Below the pieces are notes generated by a model that worked only from the letters and a program-made list of their open reading frames with translations, was not told the origin of the DNA and did no database searches. Both the position numbers and the translations under genes were made by a program. A DNA stretch of 64,000 nt, taken from positions 262,302 to 326,301 of the forward strand of contig NW_025064922.1 in assembly GCF_019112545.1 (NCBI RefSeq), given 5' to 3'. Origin of the DNA: Guyanagaster necrorhizus (taxonomy: Eukaryota > Basidiomycota > Agaricomycetes > Agaricales > Physalacriaceae). Shown piece by piece: positions 1 through 11,787 of this stretch (position 1 is its first letter; every line of letters begins with the position of its first letter).

Positions 1-444
1 TAGAAGAGAGAGGACCAGGAATAGTCATTCAGGAAGAGATCTGGCCTTTTATATAGTCACGTCCTGAGCATCGAAGAGAGGATGAACGCGATAGAGCGAC
101 TCGGATGCCTTCTCGCTTTCGGACCGCAGTTACTCAACGGCGCCGAGTCGGGTGGCAGTGCAGATTCAGGACACCCTCAGACGCGCTATGACTTGACTAA
201 GAAAGGTTGTGTTGCTATCTGACCTAACAACATTGTTGCAATGCTGACAAGAGAAGCTATGAAAGAAAATATTCATCTCAATGAAAACTTTACGGATGGG
301 AGGGCGATTGATACTTCAACGTTAATGTTTGGACATTTGCATAACGACGAACAAAAATTAGGGCTAACTGGTGACACTGGAAGCTGATAGAAGTAAGTAG
401 ACTTCGAAGGAAGTTGGAGAGAATGGTTATGTGGCTGTGCTCAG
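1..444. other. No gene recognised
   Basis: No convincing exon was found. A stretch near 121-156 resembles one near 2700-2735, on the other side of the UbiA gene, with shared GGACCGCAG and CCGAGTCG blocks. It may be the remains of one coding sequence, but it is too short to name. Confidence 0.3.
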
Positions 445-1044
445 CTAGAACGAGGGGAACCAACAATTACAAATATACTGCTCCCTCTTTGAACTGCTAT
501 GGTCTTTCTCAGTTCTGGGTGCGCTTGTCAAATTACTATCCGAATGGCGATGAGATGGGAACTTTATGAAAAATAATCTTCCCTGTTGCTCAGAATTGGG
601 ATACTGCTTTCCTACAGTCCCTCTCACTAGCAAGCAACCAGTGCTTATACCCCTTCTGACTGTTGGAATCACACTGAAGTCGTTGGACCCTCGCTCAGGC
701 AGCACTTGAAGACTTTGTCGTAGTTCACGGAGCAAATTGTACCAAAGAAAAAATTGGACGTTTCGGCATGTCTGTAACACCCGTGCCCAACAATACGAGC
801 CCCCTCTTAGACAGTCCGGTAATTTCAAAGCGATATACATCTGTCTCCTACCACGAAACTGCCAGTTCCGGGGTTCTGCAGCACTATGGGAGCAATTGGT
901 TTCGTGCACTTTGCGGCCAGGATTTGCTCCTATGATGAGGCGGTTCCCCAATTGGGCATCACCGCTAACGTGCGAGTCGGACGCGGATGTAACCGCATGG
1001 AGATAAACATCAGCAAGATCGACCAATACTACGCGGTCGATCAC
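445..1044 (-). pseudogene. Possible fragment of an SDR/NAD-epimerase-like protein
   Basis: The first third of this open frame (about residues 1-48) contains RVVLVDLADVYLHAVTSA followed by a Gly-containing GNRLIIGANPG stretch. This resembles the 'VDV(D)DLADLYLLA' segment of atypical short-chain dehydrogenases. The rest of the frame shows no recognisable family features, and the Rossmann glycine motif that should lie upstream was not found. It is probably a decayed fragment or a chance open frame next to the prenyltransferase gene. The assignment rests on one short motif and is weak. Confidence 0.2.
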
Positions 1045-1262
1045 AGGCGTCGACCATCAATCTGAGATGCAGACGGTCCTCGATCAAATTTCATTCGTTG
1101 CCCCTTGTTCCTGCGCTGCTGCCAGTGTTTCGTTTACGACGGTCGTACGAGAGGATGCACCAGCGTCTGACTGGTATATAGGGACGGGCGTGAAAATGGG
1201 AGGAGATCAGGTTCTCCGCATCCTACAGTCTTCTACCACCATTACTACTATCTCTTCCTCCA

Positions 1263-2514
1263 ATGGCTCTCTCTACTGCTATCTGTTCGCAGTCTTTCGC
1301 CTCCTTGATTTCCAAGAAGGGTCCGAGGGAGACGATCATTTTGGGTTTCTCCTCGATCTCTTCGAACGTCAAAACCCTCATCGCACCACCGACTCGGACT
1401 GAGATCGGTGCTTGCTGGGAGCTCTGCCGTCTCCAAAATGGGATGGGATGTGCAACGGTGTTTCTTCCAGTGGGTGAGTGTGGATGTCTGTGGACTTCCG
1501 TTTCCGTTCGCTAACCGGGAATGATAGCATGGTCTTTAGCGATGGTGTACCACGCTTACCCTCAGCTGACGGGACTGGAATGCCTTATCCGGGCCGTCGT
1601 CTACTTTTTCCTTTGCATCGGGATCAAATGCTTGGTGAGTCTAGATGTTCGAAGCCGTCTTCGCTATCTCATCCTTGATCTCAGATCATGACCATTGACG
1701 ACATCCTCGACTATGATATCGACGCGAACGTGGAGCGCACGAAGAATCGGGCACTCCCTAGAGGTGCTATCAGCATTGAGCGTGCCTGGTTGTTCTTCGC
1801 TCTCCAAGTCGTGATTGGTGTCTTTTTGGCTTTCAAGGTCCTAAGTCCTGGAGCGTAAGTGTTTCCTCTCTGATACAGTTTTTCTATGCTCACCATACTC
1901 GTCTATTCAGTCTGCGTATTTCCATGTACGTGTGGCCGTTGTACGTGCTGTACCCCACATGCAAGCGCTGGATGTACTTTGCGCCCATTCCTTTGGTAAG
2001 TACCTTTGTGATTCATGCAGAAATCAGCGATCTGACGTTCCCTTAGGGCTTGATGTTCAACATCGGTATCTACATGGGCTGGGCAGACCTGGCGCCTGAC
2101 GCCAAAATTTCCTACCACGCCCTCACTGCTGCATACCTCGGTGCGACGATGTGGACAATCACATACGAGACGGTGTATCAGCACCAGGACAAGGTGGATG
2201 ATGTCAAGATTGGCATCAAGTCGCTCGCCATATTGTGCGGCAAATACACGATTTACATCTGCTCCGCCACCACTGTCGGCTTTGCAGTGTTGATGTCATT
2301 GGCTGGTGTCCTCAACGAGCAGGGGATTGCGTATTATGTTGCCGTGGCGCTTTCTAAATCCATTCTTCTGAAGGAACTCGTCGTGACGGATGTTGACAAG
2401 CCGAGGCAATGTATGAAGTTTTTCTTGCACACGCCGACGATTGGGAATCTGATACTTGCTGGATTGGTAGTTGATGCTGTTGTTCACCGGGTCATTGAAG
2501 GAATTCCTCTCTAG
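1263..2514 (+). CDS. UbiA-family prenyltransferase, copy 1
   Basis: Predicted integral membrane prenyltransferase of 346 residues. Five exons fit the frame: 1263-1473, 1528-1634, 1685-1854, 1911-1995 and 2047-2514, all with GT-AG introns. The first aspartate-rich motif reads IDDILDYDID followed by a VERTKNRALPRG block; the usual leading Asn of NDxxDxxxD is Asp here. The second motif is QDKVDDVKIG. Both are the Mg-diphosphate binding sites expected in UbiA enzymes, which move a prenyl group to an aromatic or other acceptor; a few fungal members are terpene cyclases. The start is chosen because a paralogue on the other strand at 45856-47142 begins in the same way and shares the WELCRLQNGMGC segment. 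The substrate cannot be told from sequence. No mitochondrial COQ2-type leader is obvious, so secondary metabolism is the likelier role. Confidence 0.85.
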
Positions 2515-4750
2515 TGCACCACATTCGACTGTACTAGTAACTTAACAATATTTATTCGCTCCCAATATTTTCCTTTCACAACGCAGATCATCGCTTGCGG
2601 TGTGTCGTTGCCGAAGGGGAGATGCAAATCATATTCTAAAGGGAGCTGTGAATCGTGCTTGCCGACTCGGAAGATCTGTTATATTCTTTGCAGTATACCA
2701 CGGACCGCAGATCCTGGGCGGCCCCGAGTCGCGTTCATTATAAATCAGTGTCTTAGATTGGTTGCTGCGTATCATCCTGGCATAAAATCATACATAGAAT
2801 ATGAATCATACTGTTGACTCAGGAGACATTTCCATGACTGCTATGCTGTCGCCTGATCAGAGTATGCTTTAATATTCATATATATATATCGACAGCAAGT
2901 CACTTTAAGTTGAAAAAAATCTTCGAAAAGACACAGGGCTTATTCTTTACTGATGACAAAGTGGAATCACACTGATACCAGGGCCTCTAGCCTGAAATGC
3001 AGCGCCAATCGAACGCCCAAGCGGGAATTTCTGATACATTATTCTAACGATGATAGAATTGTCGACGCTTGCTCTGAGGCTCAATCCGGGAGAAGACCTA
3101 TGTGTGCACCAAATAGCGGGGGACCATTCGATCGATGTACACTATCAATTATGTATGTTCTCGAATGGCAACAAGGGCAATGTCATGTGAAAGGCAATTG
3201 TTTGCGGTGTTTTTGTTCAGCCTACACCTGCTCCTCGCAATGCTTCGTCAACAATCTACACCAAATGGTGGTTTTAGATATGGCGGTGGTGGACCTGTCA
3301 CTGTCGCTTGGGATTCCATCATCGGCACTGGACGGAGGAAATGCAAGGAGGGTCATATGCAATGACAAGCTGTAAGCACTTAGCTGTAGCGAGAAGCGGA
3401 CATATATGTCAGTACTTAGGGCCCAAGAGGCGAAAACGCAGTTCCATAATATGACCGAAGATTCTAATATACATTTTCAGGAATATCAACGGATAATGTA
3501 ATGCGTCGACGGAGAGAAAGACTTCCGAGTCAGCTAAACGGAGACATGAGGCGTTGAAACTTAAACTGCGCGTCGCTCAACTGCAAACTGTTTTGGACAA
3601 CCGGTCCATTATCCAGACTTGACTCTCGACCCTTGTGCAATAAGGTAACCTCTCCCATGCTGACTGGCGATAAGGGTATCGATAAGTCAGCAAATAAACA
3701 TGAGAGGGCAGCTTCGGTTATGTTGCCTTACTAAGCAAGGCTAGCAAGTGTCGTATAATCACGACCACGTGTTCACAAAGTGTTACGCATTACGTGCGCT
3801 AGTGTGACAAATGGAAAGTGCTATCCTCCTTCGCTTCCTTCTACCGCCATGATTTGCATTGCATTGTGGAACTTCCAAAAACATGGTTATGTTGAGAGGT
3901 TCATCCAACGCCCATCGTGGCACCTTTCGGATTCCCTCTATTTATAGTCAAGTGTTTCACGATCGCCACCATATTTCATTTTTTTCGTCTCCTGTCGTAC
4001 CACAGTCTTTTACAAACCATTCTGGTGAAGACTGAGATCATTGTTTACTAACAGATGAGAGCCGACTGCGGAAGTCGTCCTAGTAGACCCTGAAGTGACT
4101 CTGCTCAAGGCTAACCGACCCTGATCTAATACGGATATACTGTTGCTGGTTGATATGGAGAAAAGGTTATAGCGTCAGTATTCTTCATGTTCTTATTTAA
4201 TGGATTTTGGAGCTATAATATGTCCAATCTCATACCAGATTACGCTATTAACTGATGTTCATACCAAAACGCAGGCGGCAACATGGCGAACATGGGCCTT
4301 CTCAACAAAACTGATGCTACATCGAACTAGGAACCAGCAGCAATTGTTCCCTTGGCTTCGTTTCTTCCGCGGGGCAACCGCGGGTTCATTGGTCCCGCAC
4401 CATATCCAAAAGTCTAGGCCATCGTTTTAGTAGACATCGTGATCGATAACCACTCTAGAATTTATAACAGGTCACCGACGCTAAACTCTTCTTAGCTAAA
4501 GCTCCCTCTTGCACTCGGAACCAATCAAAGAAGATGGCATTGACATGAAGAAGTATACTCCCGATGAACTATAGGAGATGTGCCCTGTTAAGCACAATTC
4601 TTAAATGCGTAACTGGAGCCTCGAAGGAAAATGTGGGCCTGGCAAATTTCTGATTCTGTATGATACCTGCTGCCAATTATCGATAGGAGATAGTTCACCT
4701 CAGCTTAGAAGACGCACTACAACGACGACGGTTGACCACCTACACATCCT
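2515..4750. other. Intergenic, no gene recognised
   Basis: Only short open frames without family features occur. A frame near 3500-3620 reads as a basic then leucine-spaced stretch (KRRHEALKLKLRVAQLQTVL) that looks coiled-coil or bZIP-like. It has an upstream in-frame stop and a stop soon after, so it is at best a relic. The 3' UTR of the prenyltransferase gene presumably lies in the first few hundred bases. Confidence 0.4.
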
Positions 4751-5403
4751 CTAACGATCCCATGACTCCTGGTTATTTTCAACGAACTCCCTCACTTGGA
4801 CCCAATCCCTGCAAACGTGATCAACATGATTTCCGGATACTCCCATATCAGTTGAACCATCCGACAAAACGAGCACCTGGCCAGGCTCCAGCGTAATGTC
4901 TGCGGTACATTGTACTGTCTGCCTTAGAACGTCCAGGCAATACTCCGTCTCTTTGGAGTCGATGGAATTAATGTCGCGTGCCAGTGACTCGCCGTTGAAA
5001 ACGTCTCGAAGTGTCACAAAGGCAACACGGACTGTATTCAAGCACCTCAGCTGCAGGTACAACGAGACATCATACTTGCTGCCGTCCAGCAGGATCTGAC
5101 CGCCATGCGGAGGAGTCAGAGACGCCCATTCGTCGTCCGACGTGATACTGTAATTCCCGAACTGGAATCTCAACACGGCGTCGTTGATTCGTTCCGGCAG
5201 CTCGCTGATTTCTCCCCAGTATGTATGTAAATCTTCGACAAAATCAGATCTGAGGATATTACACAGGAACTTGACGATATCTCACCTACGATAGATGAGT
5301 ATTCTGGGGTTTCGTGACGCGCATATAGCGTGCTGAGTATGTTGAGCGCTGTGCCGATTGAAAGCAAAGTGATGCCTAGCGTCAGGAACACAGAGCGCGT
5401 CAT
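4751..5403 (-). CDS. UstYa/DUF3328-like membrane protein lacking canonical His motifs
   Basis: Two exons, 5403-5286 and 5232-4751, joined by a 53-base GT-AG intron, give 199 residues. An N-terminal hydrophobic segment (about residues 5-25, FLTLGITLLSIGTALNI) would anchor it in a membrane. The remainder follows the UstYa/DUF3328 layout: YWGEI and LPERINDAV, then DEWASL, then two conserved blocks. UstYa proteins are oxidases or cyclases that modify fungal ribosomal peptides and normally carry two HxxHC motifs. Here the first block reads LQLRCLNTVR and the second TEYCLDVLRQTVQC, so the Cys residues remain but the His residues are replaced. It may be inactive, may act as a partner subunit, or may have diverged in chemistry. 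It is divergently arranged with a small secreted peptide gene starting at 5977. Confidence 0.7.
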
Positions 5404-5976
5404 GGGACGAAGTATGTTGGGCGTAAGTAGGGTAACGGTTAGTCGCTTTATGAAATGGCTATAATGGAAGAATGCGGGGCGTGCATACGCTCCAAAGAAT
5501 CACAAGGAAAAAGTTTGTTCAGCTCGAACGATCGTATAATTCATGTGGAGATCTTACCAACTCATCTAAGCGATACTATTGGTACGATGGAATGTTCACC
5601 TGTATCAGAAACGGCGTCAGCCGTAAACCGTCCGCTCCTACGGGCAGTTTCGAAGCTCCAGACCGTGTCAAATGCTACATGTATTCAATAGACGCAAGAA
5701 ACAAAATCCCTGGGCGTTGCACTGGAACAGCTAGTGAGGGGAACTCGGAAAACACGAGATCACTTCGTGTTTAGATAGGCTGGGTCCGGATACAGATGCA
5801 CCGGATTGCCGAATTAAAGGTGGAGATTTGGGGTTCGTTGAAGAGTAAGGGGCGCTCCCTCAGGGGAGGATTTATTTTCGTGCCATGAGAATAAATCATC
5901 AATTCCGGAAACGTTCAACGTATATAAACCACTGACTTGCACTTTAGAACAGCATCTCTCCCTTCTCACTATCAGA
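5404..5976. promoter_or_regulatory. Divergent intergenic region with TATA box at 5921-5928
   Basis: This region separates two divergent starts (5403 on minus, 5977 on plus). TATATAAA at 5921-5928 lies about 50 bases before the peptide precursor ATG, followed by a pyrimidine-rich CTCTCCCTTCTCACT leader. This is a typical strong fungal core promoter. No equally clear TATA was seen for the minus-strand gene. Confidence 0.5.
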
Positions 5977-6230
5977 ATGAAGTTTGTATTCGCCTTCTTA
6001 TTAGTAGTGCTCGGCGCATCTGCGTCCACGCAAGCATTATCCGTTGATACCGGTGATTTACCTTGACTATGTTTGCTCTCTGTTTTACTGACTGCGCTCG
6101 CAGACGGTCAAGCCCGTAAGGCGTTCCTTACTTCAAGATGCGCCAAGCTGACTTAAATCCAGTTTCTCGGCGTTGGTTCCGGGCTGCAGAGGCAGAGCCC
6201 GCGAAAGAAGAAGTCAAAAGATCGGACTGA
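5977..6230 (+). CDS. Small secreted peptide precursor with Kex2-type KR site (candidate RiPP precursor)
   Basis: Spliced as 5977-6052, a 12-base microexon 6104-6115, and 6163-6230, the product is 51 residues. Residues 1 to about 19 (MKFVFAFLLVVLGASAS) form a clear signal peptide. The remainder carries a dibasic RR before WF, an acidic spacer AEAEPAKEEV, and a C-terminal KRSD with a Kex2-type KR. Both introns have CTGAC branch-like sequences before the acceptor. If the second intron is retained, the reading changes and ends at a stop near 6165 with a 42-residue product. Its place next to a UstYa-like gene, its size and its processing site fit a precursor peptide of a dikaritin-like pathway. 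It could equally be an ordinary small secreted peptide. There is only one candidate core, whereas known dikaritin precursors usually repeat theirs. Confidence 0.5.
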
Positions 6231-8794
6231 CATACACCGGTAAGCGAAGTAGGTAAAATGTGAAAATCAACGTACTGAAAAAAATTTCCGGAGCAGCTGC
6301 GAGGGTGTAGAGACGCGTTCTTTTACCGCGGAAGGATCATTTAAATATCCAATAATATGCAAATGCCAATATGATGTTTATGGAAAGAAATAAGAGAGCG
6401 AAAAAAGGTCGAACTGGAAAGATACGGAAGCTTCTGAAGATATTAATCATGGGAAGGCGTGCTCTTCAGAGAATCATTTTTTAACGGCGGCCAACCACGA
6501 CTAGGACAGATCGACGAAAAAGAGAAAGCAAGACTGACATAAGACAGCAGAATTTCCTAGGCTCCGTACTGCGGTTGGTCACGATGGCGTAGGCTGCTTT
6601 GCCAGTCTGAGTACATGCATTCTATAGACATCTGAAAAATGCAAAGCGTTGAGGATCGGACATAACAAATGAACAACGCGTGCCGCGTGCACTATGGAAA
6701 ACTGACATGAAATAGAGATGTAGCGGAATGAACTACGCTCCTAGCACGAAGGCAAAGAAACTGGAAATCACCAAAAGATTTACGGACAGAATAGGTTAAA
6801 GGCCTGGCAGCTTTGCATCTGTCTAAAGTTATTCTTTCTTCTCTCGCCGCTTTCAAGGAGGTACAGTCTGAGTCGAACGTTATCGCACGAGAAGACCGCT
6901 AGCATCCACCTAACTATGATATGATGAAGATGAGAATCTCGGGTTTTAGACTCCAATGGAGGAGGAAAAAAACATACTGGTCAATTCAAATTGCTTGATG
7001 TGGAGACTCCGCGGGTCGAGGACTCGTATTCAGCTAGAAGTTATAGCGTGCAATCTCATTGTGATGATGTGTTAGTCTGGGACGGTATGGCGCAAAGATC
7101 TTTGCATCTACCTATGCATCACTAATGGAATGGTGATAATGGAATGAAGTTAACATTAATCAAGCTCAGAGGTCCGAGTATGACTCACATCTAGAAGAAA
7201 GAAAGTTTGCCACATGTCGTTAAACAAAATTGACGAAGGCATACCAGGAAATAGGGGCCCAGGGGGGGAACCAACATTAGCCGTTGCTCGCCGTGGACAA
7301 TGATGGACATAGCAGGTCATCCATCCGCTCCAGCTGAGGGTTGGTACGTATGTTGGATCTGTGGAAAGGCTCAGCTGGGTGAGTTGCTGGGTAAAAGATA
7401 CCTACAAAGTGTTGATGGTGAGGTCGCTCTAGGCCAGTGCACTTCCAACGACTAACCGGCCAAACTATTACCGAGGATGATAGAAGAGAACTGCTGGGCG
7501 CCGCAGATGATGATGGGAGGAAGCTTCGAGGAAAGGTCGAGTAGTACAAGCAAGCCTTTATGGATTTCGGAACTGTGTAAGCCAAGGTTTGAAATATTGG
7601 GTTCATTGGGCTCGCTGGGTGCCTAGCTAAAAGAAGGAGCGTTAACCCTGCGCAGGGAAAAAAAGGCGTACGCATACCAACTGCCGCCTGCTTGTTCAAG
7701 AGTCGCACTGACATTCAATACACAGCATGTTCCTACACCGCGGTTGTTTCGTCGCGTCATACTATGCTCGTCGACCATCGTGGAAGCGCAAAGGTCATCA
7801 TCAAAGGAGAGGCTGGTTGAAATGGCCTAAACTCGAACGATTACTCTTAGCAACGAAAGCAGTCCCTGACATCACAAGAACGTACATGTGCCTTATGGTA
7901 CAGCACTGACACTGGCAAACGTTATGCCCTTGCTCATCGTCCGTATTCTTGTTGCGTTGGTGTTGAACGCGAGTCTCGGCCTTGATGGAGCCATGGCACC
8001 ACCTTGACGACGCCGTGCCCTTGCTCACCAGATACATAGTGTCAAGGTTTCCTCATCACAGCGTGCGCAGCCTGCCTCTTGACAATGGATCCATCGTATT
8101 TCACTCCGTCGTCTTGGCGGATGGGATAGTGGACGAGAGCCGAAGATAGCCGGTGTGGGAAAGTGCACTTTCCGACTGTCTGCCACATCTCGGACGCAGG
8201 GGATGCGATGGTCGTGGAGCTCAGGGAGAATGGATATTAATCCGGGTTCAGAACGTTCGAGTTCCAGTGCGTGCCAGGCCAACATTTACCATACAAACTT
8301 TGGTCACTAACTTTTGGATGTAGGCCATACCTAATCAGCATTGTTGGTATCCTTTGTGAATTTCTTGCCCAGGCAATTATGGGATATTTTTGGTGGAAAC
8401 GTGATGCTCATTCAGGTTCTCAGATATTCGTAATAATGGAACGGCAGGTAGAGGAACAACGACTATATATGCCAAGGTGACCTTCACAGTTGTCCTCATT
8501 TGGCGTACTCTTATCATTCGCTTCTTTTCTCAGTTTATATTTATTACGATCCTCTAAAATATCTTTCGTGCGTACTCACTGATGTGCTCTCATTGCGCTT
8601 TTTCTTATCCTTGTCATTTAGGTATATGCTTAGGTTTTGTATGCTGGTGAAATGCGATACTTTCTGTGCGACTATTCTACTTGCGGTGACAAGTCTTGTT
8701 TCACCGAAAGTGAGCAATAGAAGTGGAATAGGAGAGTTGGTGCTCCATACTGTTTAAGACTGGGTCCGACCCCTTTTCTTTCTTCTCTGCAACC
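6231..8794. other. Long stretch without a recognised gene
   Basis: Several open frames of 60-145 codons occur on both strands (for example 7277-7714 minus, 8025-8285 minus, 8500-8757 plus). None shows family motifs, good splice structure or conserved composition. The last few hundred bases presumably contain the promoter of the former ABC transporter. Confidence 0.4.
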
Positions 8795-11450
8795 ATGATT
8801 GACAACGAGTGTGTTGGGTCAGGACAGTCTTCAGGAGACAGCCATAAAGCCAAACTTTCATTTTCTTCCGTGACACCGGTAGATGTGCAAGTTCGGAACC
8901 TTTCTGTGCAGGTCGAGAGCAGCACCCGTCAATGGAAAGATCGCTTTCCTAGCTTCAGGAAATCTACTTCAGATCTGGAGACTCCCCAGACTAAATGTCT
9001 TCTTACCCATATCGACGCTGATTTCCCTCATGGTACTCTGACGGGCATCCTTGGAAGTAGAGGTAGTGGAAAGGTATGCAAAATAGTATTAATTTCAGAT
9101 TGTCCTCTGATACACCCCTTTAGACAACACTGCTCAATGTTCTGTCTGAACGCATGTATGATAGCAACCTCTCTGTTCAAGGAGAGCGGTTGCATAACAA
9201 TTCAACATCCCTATCTAGCATTTCACATGCCTATGTCGGTCAGACAGACTCCCTTCTTCCCACTGTCACTGTGCATGAAACTCTCACATTCGCTGCAAGC
9301 TTACTTCTTCCCACTTCCATTAGTCGCATCCAGCGTGCAAAACTCGTTGACAATATCATTGTAGAGCTTGGACTCAAGGACTGTTCGAACTCATGTGTCG
9401 GAGATGGTGTCCGCCACATGGGGTGTTCTAGTGGAGGTCTGAGACTCATCAGTCTGGGCATCGAGTTGCTGAGAAACCCCTCTGTACTGTTTCTGGAAGA
9501 GCCGACGACAGGTCTTGACCCAACAAGTGCGTTTCACATTGTGACGAAGCTGAAGAGTCTCACACAGAAGGGCGTAACAGTCATTATGACGTTGCATCAG
9601 CCTCGTTCTGATGTGTTTCGTATGCTTGATAGGGTGATACTACTTTCCCAAGGGCATTCACTTTATGCTGGTGTGGCCTCAGAGGCCGTTCCATGGTTCG
9701 AACGACTTGTCCGCCCATTAGAACTACACCGCAATCCTGCAGATTATCTGATCGATATTGGTGCCATCAATGTCTGCATGGGTGCAGCTGAGGAGACCGC
9801 TCCAAGTCGCATCAGCAGGCTCATCGCAGCATGGAAATCAGAGTCAGCTATCCGATTCCCCCCACTCAAGAGCAAATTGACAATCAGCCCTGTTGATCCA
9901 CATGATGTGATCAAGGCAGCCTGTTGGTCATGTCATACATGGACTTACCCTGATATCCCAGAAGCTGAAGGCAAGCAATCATGATTCATTTGGTCTTGGC
10001 TCAGGTTTATGTGTTCATGATTGTGGGGTTATTCATTGGAGTAGTGTTTTATCAAATTTCTGACTTGTTGTCAGGAATCAAGAAGCATTAGGGTGTGCTG
10101 TATATCTCAGTGGGACTGCAGGAGTACCTGGTGATGATGTACGAGGTGTGTCATCTGATCATGATAGATCTTCCTGTCGTCGATGGGGAGCACAGTGACA
10201 GTATCGTCGGCATTGTCCCATGGGTCATAAGTGTTGGGAAACAAGCCGGTGACTCGGTCATGGATATGATCTGGGCCTTTTAGCCATCGCCACATCGACG
10301 CGTACTTATGTGTCTGTTCCCATAGTTTCTCTTTCCTCTTCTTACGGACTATTTTAGTTTACTCTTAGAATATACTATAACACTTAGAGAGGTATAAGAG
10401 CCTCGCATTTGTACCATAGTTTTCACAGAATATCCATTTTGCTTCTACTCTTCCAACTACCAGCTGCTAACAATAAGCTGCTGTTATTAAGCTGGCCTCT
10501 TGGTAATTCTTAGCGCTCATCGATTATTCCTGATGGCGATCCTCGTTGTTATATTGTAGATCAGTATTGGTTTCTTCTCACTGATTGGACATGATCACGC
10601 GAGTATCCAATCTCGTGTTGGTTGTATCCAGAAAGACGCTTTCGCGCGAGTCGTCGAGTGTACCCTTTTTCCTGTGATCTAATGAGGTCGGAATAGCGTT
10701 CTTCATTGGCATCCTGCAGACCGTCGCGGTCATTCTGATAGAACGCGATTTCTTCTATAGGGTGAGCATGCTTACTGTTTTCTTAGCATTCATTAGTCTC
10801 ACTTCCCATAGGAATATGACAATGGAGTTTACTCTATCGAAGCATTCTTAACCTCATATGTATTCTTGGCACTCCCTTTCGAGATTGTCCCTGCATTGAT
10901 CTATTCTCTCTTTGTTTCAGTCTCTGCCAATCTTGGGAGGACAGTCCAGATATACTTCACCACTACCTTGAATGGGCTATGTATCACCAATGCTGGAGTC
11001 TCTTGGTATAATCATGAATACCTTCATGACCCAGGACACCGATCTGGCCCTGAACATCATGAATATTTTCATGTCTATCACGATGTATATGGCAGGTAAG
11101 ATACATTTGCCTTCGTTTTAACTGTTGCTTATCGTTCGTTATAACTCAGGTCTTATGATCTTGAACTGCCAGAGTTTCTGAAGGCTTTGAATAAGTTGAA
11201 TCCCCTTGTTTACTCCGTTCGGAATATGATGCCTTACGTGCTCCGCGACCAGACGTTCTCTTGGGGGGGACGATCAAAAACTCACAGACAGATCATGCGC
11301 AACCAGTACAGGCGAACAAGTACTGAAAATCTTCAATTTAGAGAACGTCAACGCCCGCCCCTCTGAACCTTTTCACGGTCGTAATCAGTACCGTTGTCTA
11401 CCGCCTTCTTGCTTACCCGGTATTGAAGCTGATAGGGAGCCTTGCATTAC
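8795..11450 (+). pseudogene. ABCG-type ABC transporter, broken in the membrane half (copy 1)
   Basis: The nucleotide-binding half is readable: exon 1 from 8795, an intron at about 9073-9123, then an open frame to 9984. It has a Walker A (GSRGSGKTT), a weak signature (SSGGLRLISLG instead of the usual SGGE-type sequence) and a Walker B (LFLEEPTTGLDP, with Glu for the first Asp). After 9984 the transmembrane half is recognisable only in pieces. VGLFIGVVFYQISDLLSGI runs into a stop near 10090. The segment ERDFFYR...EYDNGVYSIEAFLTSY lies around 10740-10870. A frameshift falls at about 11001 (ITNAG then out of frame from LGIIMNTFMTQD), and another near 11265. A fungal half-size pleiotropic or lipid exporter is the likely ancestor. 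A second, shorter copy lies inverted at 15171-16310. Confidence 0.75.
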
Positions 11451-11787
11451 TCGATAGTGCTATCTTCTTTCCTTTTGATACAAGTCCCATTAACTTCTCC
11501 AGACATGGAATGACCTGTATGTGCGTCGCGGATTTATCACTGTACCGCCGCTCGATCTCTGCATGAGAAGGTACTTGTTGTATTTGATATTATATCGAGT
11601 AGGAGTAGTGTACACCGCTACATATCGCTTTACATATCCATTTGATCCCTAAGACACCCTCAAATCCATGCAATATTCTTGGCTGACAGCGGGGCGTTGT
11701 GATCTACAGTCTCACCTGGTCTATGCCTCTGTTGCAATGGATTTCCCTGCCTTTTAACAGGTGCAAATCAGTCACCCTGCCCCTGCA
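11451..11787. other. Intergenic, nothing recognised
   Basis: Lies between the end of the ABCG relic and the stop codon of the MTO1-like gene. No motif was seen, and it is probably the 3' flank of the latter. Confidence 0.4.

Noticed and set aside
3490..3620. bZIP-like gene
   Set aside because: Only one basic/leucine-spaced stretch with stops on both sides and no start. It is insufficient for a gene call.
6326..6342. Match to the 3' end of 18S rRNA (GCGGAAGGATCATT)
   Set aside because: Only about 14 bases agree. The sequence before and after is unlike 18S or ITS1, so it is a chance match and not an rDNA fragment.
7277..7714. 145-codon minus-strand frame
   Set aside because: Ser/Leu-rich low-complexity translation, no motif, no splice context or conserved block.
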